A DNA stretch of 64,000 nucleotides from Semisulcospira habei (lineage: Eukaryota; Mollusca; Gastropoda; Semisulcospiridae), in contig BTPG01000007.1 in assembly GCA_036245525.1 (NCBI GenBank), positions 125,081,815 through 125,145,814 on the forward strand. The letters are read 5' to 3'. Of this stretch, positions 63,008-64,000 are shown piece by piece. A program made the position numbers and the translations under genes. The notes beneath the pieces are model-generated. The model saw only the letters and a program-made list of their open reading frames with translations, was not told where the DNA came from and did no database searches. The number at the start of each line of letters is the position of its first letter. Positions within the stretch are counted from its first letter, which is position 1.

Positions 63008-63325
63008 AACAAACACATGCACACTTCTCTGAAGACTTCATTCGACACAAAGAGATCAAATGCATACAACAAGTGGACAGATTTATAAATGCTTCACACA
63101 TACATGGTACAGCTGGCAATTGCACAAATATTTTTCACAAACTTAGAAACAGTACACAGCAGCATTAATTTCACTTTTATCATGTTGACATTAGCACAAG
63201 CAAATGATGATCAGGCCCCGAGACCGCTAATTTGACATGCTTAACGGCACAGGTATTTCTCGGACACCCTTTCAACCACCAGTAATGTCAACAGTATTCG
63301 TGGCGAGATGCAAAAGGGGAGTTAT
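63008..63325. other. 3' flank, nothing recognised
   Basis: No gene or repeat supported. Confidence 0.4.
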
Positions 63326-63408
63326 GGCTAAATCTCTGGCTGTTGGTAGAGGATTTTTTGCAATGATTCCTGCAGGAATCGTTGGAACAAAAACTGCTAC
63401 CGACAGCT
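63326..63408. mobile_element. Hairpin MITE family B
   Basis: GGCTGTTGGTAGAGG ... TGATTCCTGCAGGAATCGTT ... CTGCTACCGACAGC. Confidence 0.8.
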
Positions 63409-63411
63409 AAA

Positions 63412-63603
63412 CCCGAAGGCGGCATTTCCCACATTCTGGGAGTTTCACCAAACAACTATGCACCAGTTGCAGGAGATGAATTGACCATGATAATTCAAGG
63501 GTAGTGCCGGATTAGCTTGGCGCCTTCAGGTGCCAAGCTAATCCGGCACTACCCTTGAATTATGGTCAACAATTCTGTAGGGCGTTGGGGCTAAATAGGG
63601 TAA
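63412..63603. mobile_element. Hairpin MITE family A (A1)
   Basis: GACCATGATAATTCAAGGGT ... GCCGGATTAGCTTGGCGCC / GGTGCCAAGCTAATCCGGC. Paired change in the stem (CCGGAT/ATCCGG) relative to other copies. Confidence 0.88.
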
Positions 63604-63804
63604 GGATAATACTAGTACAGGTTATTACAGGGCCAGCCCAGGTAGAATGCATGCAATGTCCACTTTGGTTACCTCTTAAAATTGGAAGTGTGGATTGTTT
63701 GCCATGGGGAAAAAGAAGACGGTGCACACACTAGTTACCTCCCTTGACCTTTATTCATGAAGTGTAGCAGATTGAAGAAGGCAGCGTGTGCCCTGTTCTC
63801 TCTT

Positions 63805-63908
63805 CGAACCGTTTGGCTGTCAGAAGCGTTTTTTTCTTTGTTTTTTGTTTGCAATGATTCTTGCAGGAATCATCATGACAAAACCACTACCGACAGCCAA
63901 AGGGTTAA
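63805..63908. mobile_element. Hairpin MITE family B, sharing its right TTAA with a family D copy
   Basis: GTTTGGCTGTCAGAAGCG ... ATGATTCTTGCAGGAATCAT ... ACTACCGACAGCCAAAGGG TTAA. Confidence 0.82.
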
Positions 63909-63984
63909 CCCTTTGAGACGTGTCGCATCCGGATTCACGGCTTTAAGCTGCGAATCCAGATGCGACACGTCTCGAATGTGTTAA
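63905..63984. mobile_element. Hairpin MITE family D, TTAA-flanked
   Basis: TTAACCCTTTGAGACGTGTC ... GCATCCGGATTC / GAATCCAGATGC ... GACACGTCTCGAATGTG TTAA. 80 bp, a near-perfect stem. Confidence 0.88.
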
Positions 63985-64000
63985 GGGCATTCAGCCCACA

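Overview
This is eukaryotic, intron-rich, transposon-dense DNA. The host is probably an invertebrate, and most likely a mollusc. That is an inference from the LINE/SINE mix, a LINE tail ending GGCGTTAAACCCAAATAAC, intact-looking DIRS-order elements, and introns full of small palindromic repeats. I see no bacterial operons, rRNA, tRNA or CRISPR.

One host gene dominates the window: a TRMT2A-type tRNA (uracil-5-)-methyltransferase on the + strand. I resolved 19 coding exons between 11148 and 61233. All junctions are GT-AG, all phases match, and the sum is 2094 nt (697 residues plus stop). Exons 1-3 encode an RRM. Exons 13-19 encode the SAM-dependent methyltransferase core ([29 protein letters not shown]). 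An acidic repeat tail follows. About 48 kb of the 50-kb locus is intron, and most of that is mobile DNA.

Layout. 1-11147: upstream flank with a LINE reverse transcriptase fragment, SINEs, an RTE fragment, a 1.74-kb terminal-inverted-repeat element and a small MITE. Intron 1 (11388-16150): hairpin MITEs and a minus-strand RTE LINE. Intron 3 (16848-28520): DIRS-like element D1, carrying a LINE tail, a 1.59-kb DNA element and two nested RTE LINEs. Intron 4 (28564-36177): DIRS-like D2, inserted inside a hairpin MITE. Intron 10 (40193-46413): a three-level LINE-in-LINE-in-LINE nest. Intron 11 (46561-48643): a 35-bp minisatellite, a SINE and an RTE fragment. Intron 13 (49678-57226): DIRS-like D3, carrying two more LINE insertions. 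The 3' end and flank to 64000 hold hairpin MITEs.

The most unusual content is a set of four families (A-D) of short, strongly palindromic elements. They are flanked by TTAA and most start with CCC, the signature of piggyBac-type insertion. They occur more than 30 times, mainly in introns and flanks of this one gene. Two further DNA-element groups show 6-bp target duplications. All DIRS copies carry breaks and look dead, but their inverted terminal repeats and internal complementary regions are still readable. Many nesting events are proven by target-site duplications that can be read directly.
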